From Maioricimonas rarisocia (GTDB lineage Bacteria; Planctomycetota; Planctomycetia; Planctomycetales; Planctomycetaceae), in contig NZ_CP036275.1 of NCBI RefSeq assembly GCF_007747795.1, forward strand, positions 5,014,001 to 5,078,000: DNA of 64,000 nt, in the 5' to 3' direction. Shown here piece by piece: positions 18,376 to 26,539 of this stretch (position 1 is the stretch's first letter; each line of letters begins with the position of its first letter). The notes below the pieces were generated by a model. The model saw nothing but the letters and a program-made list of their open reading frames with translations, had not been told where the DNA came from and ran no database searches. Made by a program: the position numbers and the translations under genes.

Positions 18376-19067
18376 ACGAACTTCTGTCGGCCGAACGGCT
18401 GGATCGCGGCTACGTCATTATCCTGCCCGGCATCGAGGGGCGAAGCTGGTGTAACCGCAGCATCGCCCGCGGACTGGCCGAGGCCGGCCTGCCGTACGGC
18501 ATCGAAATCTATGACTGGACGCTGGGACCGCTCGCGGCGCTGTACACGCTGCGGGCCTCCTGGCGGCACCGTCGCGAAAGCGCCCGCATCGCGGAAAAGC
18601 TGATCGACTACCGCAGCCGCTACCCGGACCGCCCGATGTACCTCGTCGGACACTCGGGGGGCGGCGGCATGTCGGTCCTGACGTTGCAGCAGTTGCCGGA
18701 CGACGTCCGTGTCGAGGCGGCTGTGTTGCTCGCCCCGGCCATCTCTCCAAAGTTCCCTCTGGATTCCGCCCTGCAGCACGTCGAGCGGGGCATCTGGAAC
18801 TTCTATTCCTACGGTGATGCCTTCTTCGTCGGCCTGATGACGACCGTCCTGGGCACAATGGACGCGCACCACATGCCGGCCGCCGGATTCGGTGGCTTCC
18901 ACAAGCAGAGTGGCTCGGCCGATCCGCGCCTGCACGAGGTGCCGTTTGAATGGTCGATGACGCGGCACTGGAATCTGGGCGGCCACTTCGGCTGCGTCAA
19001 CCACCGGTTCGTCCGGACGCATATCGCGCCGATCCTTGCTGGTCAACACAGCCAACCCGATGCGTGA
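18372..19067 (+). CDS. Alpha/beta-hydrolase (lipase/esterase-like)
   Basis: The 231-residue product begins at a GTG that overlaps the stop of the metallohydrolase by three bases. It has the nucleophile elbow GHSGGG (catalytic Ser near residue 98), an oxyanion-type N-terminal strand (YVIILPGIEG), and His residues near the C-terminus (GGHFGCVNHRF) that could complete the triad. No signal peptide or membrane segment is seen, so it is probably cytoplasmic although its partner is secreted. The substrate is unknown; small lipids or esters are typical for such proteins. Confidence 0.85.
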   Translation: MNELLSAERLDRGYVIILPGIEGRSWCNRSIARGLAEAGLPYGIEIYDWTLGPLAALYTLRASWRHRRESARIAEKLIDYRSRYPDRPMYLVGHSGGGGMSVLTLQQLPDDVRVEAAVLLAPAISPKFPLDSALQHVERGIWNFYSYGDAFFVGLMTTVLGTMDAHHMPAAGFGGFHKQSGSADPRLHEVPFEWSMTRHWNLGGHFGCVNHRFVRTHIAPILAGQHSQPDA

Positions 19068-19443
19068 ACTCCGGGCTGAAAGGATTGCCCTTCAAGGCAA
19101 GCCTGTCCGTCGAATGACGTTCGCACTGGCGTGTTACGAGCCGCGACCGTGCGGGAGCGGAAGGAGAACCAGCATCAGTTCGAGCACAGCGAGTGCAGCC
19201 CCCGGAACGTTTTCCAAGGTCGTGGCCGCCTGTTTTCATAGGAGACTCAGACGCGGGGTGCCATGGTCTCGCCGCGCAGCGGAGGGGCCATGCTGTTCTC
19301 GTAAGCCTGGCGAGCGAAGCGACCGAGTGCAGCCCGGCCCCCCGGGGTTGGCGAAGTGCCATGACAGGCAGTACGATCGAACCGGGCCGCTGGTTATTCG
19401 GCAGCGCTCAACGACATCTTCCATTCAAGCAAAGGAGCCAACG
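19068..19443. repeat. Intergenic gap with inverted copy of the dispersed repeat (copy 2)
   Basis: The 376-base gap after the hydrolase holds no credible gene. Bases about 19253-19292 are the reverse complement of the CATGGCC..CCATGGCACCCCGC module at 7984-8023. Next to it are reverse copies of CTCCTATGAAAA (19236-19247) and GTTCCGGGGG (about 19200-19211), and a further stretch at 19075-19130 matches the GTGCGA-CG-TTCGAC...CTTGCC part of copy 1. The order of modules is rotated relative to copy 1. Confidence 0.65.
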
Positions 19444-19761
19444 ATGTCTTCGGCCGAAACCACCTTCCATTCCGATCTCACTTCAGTCGAGCGCGCGATC
19501 GACGCGGTCGTGAAGCACCGGACGTCGTTTGCGTGGCTGGGCTCGGCGGCAGTCGTTCTCTTTGCCGCGTTCGCCATCACGACGATCCGCGTGCGGGATT
19601 CGATCTTCGACGTCTTCACGCTGCAATTGCTCACAGCCGGGCTCTTCAGCGTCGCAGCCTCCAACATCCTGCTGGCGTTCGGAGTGCGGAAAGAGAAATG
19701 GCACGTCACGACCTGGAGCACCACAATCACCACGTGGTTCGTGATCCTGTGGGTGACGTGA
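19444..19761 (+). CDS. Small membrane protein, unknown function
   Basis: The 105-residue product starts at the ATG after a good ribosome site (AAAGGAG, eight bases upstream). After a polar N-terminus come two clear membrane segments (FAWLGSAAVVLFAAFAITTI and LLTAGLFSVAASNILLAF), and the chain ends in a third hydrophobic stretch (TWFVILWVT). No family was recognised. Longer in-frame readings upstream run through repeat DNA and are not credible. Confidence 0.7.
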   Translation: MSSAETTFHSDLTSVERAIDAVVKHRTSFAWLGSAAVVLFAAFAITTIRVRDSIFDVFTLQLLTAGLFSVAASNILLAFGVRKEKWHVTTWSTTITTWFVILWVT

Positions 19762-19908
19762 GCGAGGTGCCGCAGGCTGTTTCGACATGGAAGCTGCGGG
19801 CCTCGTCGAGGCAACACCGTGCGGCACTCTCACGACACCAGAGCCGCATGGCTTCACTGGTGGGTTACGCTTCGTGATCCTGCCCGACTCGCTGACGGCT
19901 TCCGGGCA

Positions 19909-20979
19909 TCAACTCGGCTGCGTACTAGCAACCCGCGCCACCAGCGCGGCGTCCCCCTCACCCCGCACCGCAACGGCGGTCTCCGGCTTCGCGTGACTCG
20001 CTTTCAGAATTCCCAGCGCCACCACCTGACCGGACTCAGGCGACACCGTGGCGGACGTGATCCGCCCCAGGTCTTTCCCTCCATCGTCCACGACCGTCGC
20101 CCCCGCAGCGGGAACCTGATCGCTCTCGATCCGCAGCACACACAGCAGCTTGTTGACGTGCCCCAGGGCGTCCAGCCGGGCAATCGGTTCCTGCCCCAGA
20201 TAGCACCCCTTGGTGAAGCTGATCGCCTCCTCCGTCCGGTTCGCCTCCTGGGCGATGTTCTCCTCCGAGATGTCGACGCCGACCCGCGGCATCCCGGCTT
20301 GAATCCGCAGGGCCTCAAAGGCGAGCGCACCGGCCGACCGGAGACCCGCTTCTGTCAGCCGGCTCCAGAGTACCGGCAGAATCGCAACGGGAGCGACAAC
20401 CGCCCATTCCGGATACCCCGTGAAGGACGTCCGCCGCACCTGCACCGGCTGCTCCTCGAACTCAGACGGAGTGACGCCATCCGCCGGTATCGCCGCGGTG
20501 TCGATTCCCAGCACATCGTTGAGGCGTCCCGCGGCTTCGGGCCCCACGCAGAGCAGTTCCGCCTCTTCACTCGAGCGACGGTGGATCTCGACATCTTCGA
20601 CGATGAGGTACTTGTCGAGATGAGCAACCAGTTCCCCTTCGGTCCCGGCGTCACTTTCCAGCCACAGCGACGTGTCGGTCGCGAAGACAAGTACGTGCCC
20701 CAGGATGCGCCCTTTGATGCTGGTGATGAACGCTTCGCAGCCCTGGCCGGGCGCAAGCCGCTTGATGTCGTTCGTGCAGAAATTGTGCAGAAACGTCGCC
20801 CGGTCCGCCCCAGTCAGCTCAATGTGCGAGCGGACAGTCAGATCGAACAGAGCGGCGGCCGTCGTCGCGGCACGGTATTCCTCGGCGGGAGCACCGAAGT
20901 CGGCGGGCGCTACGCTGCGGTCACTCTCCCAGCGGGCCGACTGTTCCTGCTGGCGTTTGCGAAGGTCTTCAATACTCAC
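19909..20979 (-). CDS. ygfZ: YgfZ/CAF17-like folate-binding protein
   Basis: This 356-residue cytoplasmic protein belongs to the GcvT-like YgfZ family, which helps in maintenance or repair of some Fe-S enzymes using tetrahydrofolate. The diagnostic segment K-G-C-Y-L-G-Q-E is present near residue 245, followed by the RLDALGHVNK extension seen in the family. The N-terminal half has the GcvT fold signatures (LTGADRATFLHNFCTND). I chose the GTG at 20979 (MSIEDLRKRQQ) because a GGAAG lies about eight bases upstream and the added upstream residues are unlike the family; an in-frame start at 21096 cannot be excluded. It follows a secreted methyltransferase gene at 117 bases. Confidence 0.9.
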   Translation of the reverse strand: MSIEDLRKRQQEQSARWESDRSVAPADFGAPAEEYRAATTAAALFDLTVRSHIELTGADRATFLHNFCTNDIKRLAPGQGCEAFITSIKGRILGHVLVFATDTSLWLESDAGTEGELVAHLDKYLIVEDVEIHRRSSEEAELLCVGPEAAGRLNDVLGIDTAAIPADGVTPSEFEEQPVQVRRTSFTGYPEWAVVAPVAILPVLWSRLTEAGLRSAGALAFEALRIQAGMPRVGVDISEENIAQEANRTEEAISFTKGCYLGQEPIARLDALGHVNKLLCVLRIESDQVPAAGATVVDDGGKDLGRITSATVSPESGQVVALGILKASHAKPETAVAVRGEGDAALVARVASTQPS

Positions 20980-21096
20980 GGCAGATGCTTCCTGATGTCT
21001 GGTGGAACATCTGCGATCTTCGCGGCCGCCGGGCGATTCGGCAAGGGGCGGGAAAAGCCCACCGGCGGCGTCCGGTAGGCCATGACCTGCAAGCAC

Positions 21097-22350
21097 TCAG
21101 TTCGTAATCGGCGTCAATGCGATGTTGTCGATGCACAGCGTCCCGGTCGCTCCGTTGAGGCCGACCTGAACGATCATCTCCCGCGTACGAACGGGAATCG
21201 AAACCATCGTTTCGACCTGCTTCCACTGGGGGACGTCGGAAAGCCACGGACCGATCAGCTTCTGTCCCAATGGCCGCCGCTGAGCATCGAAAAAGTGCAG
21301 GTACAGGGCCGGCTTCTCGTACGACTCCTGGCCGGGTGACACGTCGGTCAGCTGCATCCAGAAACTCAGTCGGATCGCCGAAACCGCCGAGCCGTCCAGC
21401 GCCATTCCCTGCAGCATATGGGCCGACCGTCCGGGGGCGACGTTCTCAAAGCAGATGTACTGCTGTCCTTCCGGTGCCTGCTCATCGACAATGCGGCTGC
21501 GACGCTGGTAATGCCAGCCGACGGCCCGGCCCGATTCGTCGAGCAGTTCCTCGAAACCGCCGTTGACCAGCTGCGGCCGCGTCGGGTCCGGTTTGACGTT
21601 GCGGAGTTCCTCGGACTTTCCCGTCATCGGGACGAACAGCGTCGGCAGCAGCTTCGTCTCGACCAGCTTGCCATCCCGCTTCTCGAGCAGATGAAACACC
21701 TGCTGATACCGCTGCCCGAGTGGGATAATCATCTTTCCTCCCTCGCGAAGCTGCTCAACCAGCGGGGTCGGTATGTCCTCGGGGGAGCAGGTGACGATGA
21801 TCTTGTCGAAGGGAGCATGCTCGGCCCAGCCCTGATAGCCGTCGCCGACTTTGGCATGAACGTTGTCATAGTCGAGCCGTTCGAGCAGGCTCGCCGCCCG
21901 CCGGCCAAGCTGTTCGACGATCTCGATCGTGTACACCTCCTTCACCAGCCCGGAGAGAACGGCCGCCTGATAGCCGCTGCCTGTCCCGATTTCGAGCACG
22001 CGATCCTCCGGCTGAGGATCGATCACCTCGGTCATGTACGCCACGATGAACGGCGGCGAAATCGTCTGCTTGTAGCCGATGTCCAGGGCCTGATCGAGGT
22101 ACGCCAGATGCCGCAGATTCGGCCGGACAAACAGGTGCCGCGGCACGGTCCGCATTGCCTCGAGCACGCGAGGATTGCGGACACCCTCGGCAGCGATGTC
22201 GAGGGCGACCATGCGTAGCCGGGCTTCCCGAAACGGGTCCCGCCGCTGCGCCACGGCGGTTCCAGAGGGCACGAGCAGATTCGCGACCAGCACCAGCAGT
22301 GACAGACAGGTGCAACGTACTGAAAACACAGGAGTTAAGCCGGGGCGCAT
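21097..22350 (-). CDS. Secreted protein-L-isoaspartate O-methyltransferase with C-terminal beta domain
   Basis: The 417-residue product has a signal peptide (RCTCLSLLVLVANLLVPSG, cleavage after AVA). Residues about 45-245 form a PCMT domain: KQTISPPFIVAYM substrate loop, VLEIGTGSGYQAAVL for S-adenosylmethionine, and IIVTCSPEDIPTPL. PCMT repairs isoaspartyl residues in damaged proteins. Residues about 275-417 are an added beta-sandwich-like domain starting NGGFEE and ending CIDNIAL, the pattern of CBM_4_9-type carbohydrate-binding modules. Export of a SAM-dependent enzyme plus a lectin-like tail is unusual. The start at 22350 was preferred to one 14 residues earlier because it leads straight into the signal peptide. 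Confidence 0.88.
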   Translation of the reverse strand: MRPGLTPVFSVRCTCLSLLVLVANLLVPSGTAVAQRRDPFREARLRMVALDIAAEGVRNPRVLEAMRTVPRHLFVRPNLRHLAYLDQALDIGYKQTISPPFIVAYMTEVIDPQPEDRVLEIGTGSGYQAAVLSGLVKEVYTIEIVEQLGRRAASLLERLDYDNVHAKVGDGYQGWAEHAPFDKIIVTCSPEDIPTPLVEQLREGGKMIIPLGQRYQQVFHLLEKRDGKLVETKLLPTLFVPMTGKSEELRNVKPDPTRPQLVNGGFEELLDESGRAVGWHYQRRSRIVDEQAPEGQQYICFENVAPGRSAHMLQGMALDGSAVSAIRLSFWMQLTDVSPGQESYEKPALYLHFFDAQRRPLGQKLIGPWLSDVPQWKQVETMVSIPVRTREMIVQVGLNGATGTLCIDNIALTPITN

Positions 22351-22564
22351 CGAACAGTTCCTCGACGGAAGTCGTCTTGCCGGAATGGGCAATGCCGATT
22401 ATAGCGGTCCAGCAGACGGGCTCGAACGCCGGTTTGAAGCCGGCCGGACGCGAATCCGCGACAGTCGCATTCCCTGAATCGGATTTGCCTGAGCCGTAAT
22501 CGGTCGCAAAACGTTCGCATCGGCAGAGACGCGTGGCTGGATCGAACATTCCTGAGAGGAGCTG

Positions 22565-23281
22565 ATGCAACCAACACAACTGGACTCGAAGCGCATCATC
22601 GAGACGACCGAGTTACTCTGCCGCCGGGTACGGGAACGGTTTCCGAACGCCGGTCTCAACGACGTTTCTGCCCGGTTGCATTCGATCGCCGAGCAGGCTC
22701 AGGTCCGCTCTCGGGAGATCGCCCGACCGATCGTCTGGGTGCGGGTCCTGACCGTGACGGTCATCCTGGTCATCGTCGGCACGTTCGCCGCGACACTGTA
22801 CCAGGCGGGAGACTTTGTCGAAGCGGAGGAACGCCTGACGCTCGCCGAGCTGATTCAGGTCCTCGAAGCCGGGCTGAATGACGTTGTGTTGATCGGTGCG
22901 TCGATCTTCTTTCTGATGACACTCGAGAATCGGATCAAACGCCTCAAGGCCCTCAAGGCGATCCACGAGCTCCGCTCGCTGGCCCATATCATCGACATGC
23001 ACCAGTTGACCAAGGACCCCGAGCGCGTCCTCTCGCAGGGGCCGGCGACCCCCTCTTCGCCGAAAAGGACCATGAGCCGGTTCGAGCTGAACCGATATCT
23101 GGATTACTGCAGTGAAATGCTGGCTCTGACGGGAAAAGTGGCCGCCCTGTACGTACAGAAGTTCGAGGACTCGCAGGCGGTCGCCGCGGTCAACGACATC
23201 GAGACGCTGACAACCGGGCTCTCCCGCAAGATCTGGCAGAAGATCATGATGCTCAACGCTGCAAACGGCAAGGAGTTGTGA
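22565..23281 (+). CDS. Membrane protein of unknown function, coupled to HEAT lipoprotein
   Basis: The 238-residue product follows an AGGAG site. A soluble helical N-terminus (about 1-60) is followed by a strong membrane segment (VRVLTVTVILVIVGTFAATL), a second one around residues 97-118 (DVVLIGASIFFLMTL), and a helical cytoplasmic C-terminus. No known domain was recognised. Its TGA overlaps the ATG of the next gene by one base (TGATG), so the two products are probably made in fixed ratio. Confidence 0.75.
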   Translation: MQPTQLDSKRIIETTELLCRRVRERFPNAGLNDVSARLHSIAEQAQVRSREIARPIVWVRVLTVTVILVIVGTFAATLYQAGDFVEAEERLTLAELIQVLEAGLNDVVLIGASIFFLMTLENRIKRLKALKAIHELRSLAHIIDMHQLTKDPERVLSQGPATPSSPKRTMSRFELNRYLDYCSEMLALTGKVAALYVQKFEDSQAVAAVNDIETLTTGLSRKIWQKIMMLNAANGKEL

Positions 23282-24156
23282 TGAATCGCCATGAGGCACG
23301 GACGTCTCGCTGGATGATGTGCTGGGCTGGCTGCTGCCTGACGGGAGCCAGCTGCCTGCTGGTCGGATGCGGGAGCGAACCGGCAACGCGTGTCGGGGAG
23401 ACCGCGTCGACAACAGAGTCTGCACCTGCCGCAGAAGACAGCAACACTGCGACAACTGCAGCCGTTCCCCCGGCCGCCGAACCGGCCCGGATCAGCGACG
23501 AAGCGACGACGGAATCCGTTCCGCTCGACTCGACAGCCGATCGGCAGCGTGCTGAAGAAGCTCTCAACCGGCTGGTCTCGCCCGGTTCCGATGTGGCCGC
23601 ATGGGACGCCGCCCAGCAGACGCTGCTCGACCTCGGCCCCGCGGCCGTCCCCGCACTGGCCGCGGCACTCAGCGACTCCAATCCGATGCGCCGCGAGATG
23701 GCGACGATGATCCTCGCCCTCCTCGGACCGCAGGCGGAAGCTGCCGTCCCGCAGCTTAAGCTGGTGCTGAACGATTCCTCCGAATTCGTCCGCGCGAACG
23801 CCGCCGCGGCACTCACGCAGATCCCTGGCCAGGCCGAAACGGTCATCCCGGTCCTCACCCGCCTGTTGCAGTCGTCCGACCCGGAACTGCGGAAGATGGC
23901 CGCCGGAAACCTGGCATTTTTCGGTCCGGAAGCGGCCACCCACGTCCCCCAGTTGACCGCTGCCCTCGAGGACCAGGAACCGGACGTCGTCCTGCCCGTC
24001 GTTGAACTGCTCGGACGAATCGGCCCGGCGGCAGAACCGGCCGTGTCCCGACTGCAGCAGATCGCCTTCGAGCGGCCCGGCTCGGTGGGCGAAGCGGCCT
24101 CGGCGGCACTGCAGCAGATCCGGCCGGCCGCTGGAGAAACCGAGTCGACTCCCTGA
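23281..24156 (+). CDS. HEAT-repeat lipoprotein
   Basis: The 291-residue product has a lipoprotein signal ending in LLVGC, with Cys30 as the likely lipidated residue. A Thr/Ala/Pro-rich linker (about 31-80) leads to roughly five HEAT-like repeats (about 95-285) with the recurring form A-x-P-x-L-x-x-x-L-x-D-x-[SD]-x-x-[VL]-R-x-x-A. It should be anchored to a membrane facing the periplasm and act as a protein-binding scaffold. The binding partner is unknown; the coupled membrane protein upstream is the obvious candidate. Confidence 0.85.
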   Translation: MNRHEARTSRWMMCWAGCCLTGASCLLVGCGSEPATRVGETASTTESAPAAEDSNTATTAAVPPAAEPARISDEATTESVPLDSTADRQRAEEALNRLVSPGSDVAAWDAAQQTLLDLGPAAVPALAAALSDSNPMRREMATMILALLGPQAEAAVPQLKLVLNDSSEFVRANAAAALTQIPGQAETVIPVLTRLLQSSDPELRKMAAGNLAFFGPEAATHVPQLTAALEDQEPDVVLPVVELLGRIGPAAEPAVSRLQQIAFERPGSVGEAASAALQQIRPAAGETESTP

Positions 24157-24300
24157 CATTCTGTTGCAGTTCCAAAACTGCCTCTGGCAATTCCCGCCTG
24201 CGATGAGCAACCATAACGTTCATCGGGCTAACAGGCACGCCACAGGCCGGACTCATCGAGTCGCCCTGCCCGTCTCGATCCCATCGAACTGGAGGGCACG

Positions 24301-26139
24301 ATGCAGTCCCGGTACTTCCACAACTCCTCGAAACCGTACGTACGATGGTGGTGGCTGGCGGGCCCCTGTCGTCGCGTCGACATCCTGCAGCAGCTCGCCT
24401 GGGCGAAGTCCCACGGCTTTGGTGGCGTTGAGGTGTCGTGGGTCCGTCCCGTCTGGAATCCCGCAGCGTCGCGGCGCAAGCCGACCCCCGAGTGGCTCAG
24501 TCCCGATTGGTCCGAGCTGATCGCGTTCACCAAATCGACTGCCGATCAACTGGGGCTGGGGTGCGACTTCACGTTCGGCACATCCTGGCCGTTTGGCGGC
24601 TCCTGCGTAAAGCCGGAGCACAGGATGCAGACGCTCACCGGCAAGTCGGACCATCGGATCCACATGTCCTGGGAAGGGGCGCCCGGCGAAGGTCTCTATG
24701 TGCTGGACCATCTCAACCACGAAGCGTTCGAGGCCTATGCACAGTCGCTGCTGCCGGCGTTTGAACAGGCCCTCGAGGGAACGCCATCGGCCCTCTTCTG
24801 CGATTCCTTCGAGCTCGAACGAGACGGCATCTGGAGCGAGCACCTGTGGAACACCTTCCGCCAACGGTTCGGCTACTCGCTCGAGCCGTTTGCTTTCGAC
24901 CTGCACGACTCGCCGAATGTGCGATACGACTATCGCAAGCTGGTTTCGGAAGCGTTCATCCGGGAGTTCCTGCAGCCGTTTACGGAGATGTGCCATCGCG
25001 GCGGCGCTGTTTCGCGGGTTCAATGCCACGGTGCGCTCACGGACCTTCTGGCCGCCTATGCCGCGGTCGACGTACCGGAATCCGAAGCACTCCTGTTCAA
25101 TCCGCCGTTCTCGCGGACTCCCGCCTCGGCAGCGGCACTGGCCGACAGGCCGATTGTCAGTGCAGAGACATTCACCTGCATCTACGGTTTTCATGTGAAT
25201 CCCGTTCCCGTTCCGCACGAGCTGTGGAGGAATGAGCAGGTCAGCGATCTGAAGCTGCTGGCCGACGCGCTGTTCGCCAACGGAGTGAATCAGATCATCT
25301 GGCACGGGATGCCCTATCAGACTCCGTCAGAACCGGGCGAATTCTACGCCCAGACTCACGTGGGACCGGACTGCGAATTCGTAGACGAGCTGCCGGACTT
25401 CAACGCGTACCTGGAGCGCGTCTCGAAGATCATGAAGGTCGGCCGGACCTACACCAACCTGGCTGTCTGGCTTCCGCTCGAAGATCGCTGGATGGCAGGC
25501 AACATCCCGGACGAAGAACGAACGCCGGCCGCCGTTGCCCGCTGGGAAATGCGGGATGTCGTTCCGCCGAACGAGCTGGCGGGCTTTCACCCGATCTGGG
25601 TGTCCAGCGCTTTCCTCACGTCGGCTCAGTGCGTCGACGGTGAACTTGCGATCGGCTCGCGGAGGTTCGCCGGGCTCTTGGTGGATTGCGAGTGGCTGGA
25701 TTTCGACGCCCTGATCGAGCTCCTCCGCCTGGCGGATTCCGGTGCACGCATCGTACTCGCTGGCACTCCCGAAGAACCGGGCCACAGGAAACATCCCGAG
25801 TACTCGCAGTGTCTCTCGGACCTGAAGCGATACCCCGGCACCGTTTCTCAGTTTGATCCGAGTGATTGGACTCCCCTCGTACGGGGAGACAATCTGCCTC
25901 CCTTCTGGGCTCGTGAAACCGACGACGAACTGTTCATCTTCTTCGGACATCCGCTCACGCAGCACGTGAAGTACCCCATGCCGAAAGGCCTCTCTGACGA
26001 AGCGGCCCGCGAGCACAGGCAGGTGACGATCCAGTACGGGAGCCACGCACGCAACGTGGAGCTGCGTTTTGAGCCCGGGCAGTCATTGCTTGTTCGGTGC
26101 ACTCGAACCGGCGACGTCGATGTCACCGGCCTGTCCTGA
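24301..26139 (+). CDS. Glycoside hydrolase, GH106-like (alpha-L-rhamnosidase type)
   Basis: The 612-residue product resembles the N-terminal and catalytic parts of GH106 enzymes: PYVRWWWLAGP, GFGGVEVSWVRP and FTFGTSWPFGG are hallmark segments, followed by a TIM-barrel-like region with FCDSFELE and a beta-rich C-terminus. A GGAGGG site lies before the ATG. Known members cut alpha-L-rhamnose from plant or algal polysaccharides. It has no signal peptide and is clearly shorter than typical GH106 enzymes of 900 residues or more, so it would act in the cytoplasm on imported oligosaccharides. The substrate is not proven. Confidence 0.8.
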   Translation: MQSRYFHNSSKPYVRWWWLAGPCRRVDILQQLAWAKSHGFGGVEVSWVRPVWNPAASRRKPTPEWLSPDWSELIAFTKSTADQLGLGCDFTFGTSWPFGGSCVKPEHRMQTLTGKSDHRIHMSWEGAPGEGLYVLDHLNHEAFEAYAQSLLPAFEQALEGTPSALFCDSFELERDGIWSEHLWNTFRQRFGYSLEPFAFDLHDSPNVRYDYRKLVSEAFIREFLQPFTEMCHRGGAVSRVQCHGALTDLLAAYAAVDVPESEALLFNPPFSRTPASAAALADRPIVSAETFTCIYGFHVNPVPVPHELWRNEQVSDLKLLADALFANGVNQIIWHGMPYQTPSEPGEFYAQTHVGPDCEFVDELPDFNAYLERVSKIMKVGRTYTNLAVWLPLEDRWMAGNIPDEERTPAAVARWEMRDVVPPNELAGFHPIWVSSAFLTSAQCVDGELAIGSRRFAGLLVDCEWLDFDALIELLRLADSGARIVLAGTPEEPGHRKHPEYSQCLSDLKRYPGTVSQFDPSDWTPLVRGDNLPPFWARETDDELFIFFGHPLTQHVKYPMPKGLSDEAAREHRQVTIQYGSHARNVELRFEPGQSLLVRCTRTGDVDVTGLS

Positions 26140-26539
26140 CACGCGCGAGGCACGTCGTCCGGCTTTGGCGATCCGCCAGCAACCAGCGTCCATCTGCAGT
26201 CGCAAACGGACGGGGGTGGCACGCCCTGGAGCGAAGCGCAGCGAAGTGAAGGACGTGGTTTCGAAGGCTCACAGCTCGCGACTGTAGGAACCGGTCTGAG
26301 GCCAGCCCTCCGTCGAAAACCGCTGCCGCGCCGGGTGCCACTGCTGGCTTGTCCAGCAGTGCGAACGTTATTCGATATCCCTGCTTGCCATCACCGGCAG
26401 GGATGCCGTCCTGCAAAGAACATCAAACAAACCGGAGTCTGCCGGTTTAGTCGTAACACAGCCCCCGGCCCCGCGCTGATGAGGAAAAGCCGCACATCAA
26501 GACGCGGCTGACTTCCCCCCACAAACGCGGAGACCTGTC
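26140..26539. repeat. Intergenic gap with dispersed repeat copy 3
   Basis: The 400-base gap carries a copy of the CACTGCTGG-loop-CCAGCAGTG palindrome (26338-26360) followed by GCGAACG..TTCGA and a second small palindrome CCCTGC..GCAGGG (about 26380-26402). The stem matches copy 1 near 7.9 kb while the loop differs by one base, which suggests that pairing is conserved. Bases 26205-26260 have a GGGGGTGGCACGCC..AGCGAAG stretch that may be another repeat module. No gene is supported. Confidence 0.65.
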
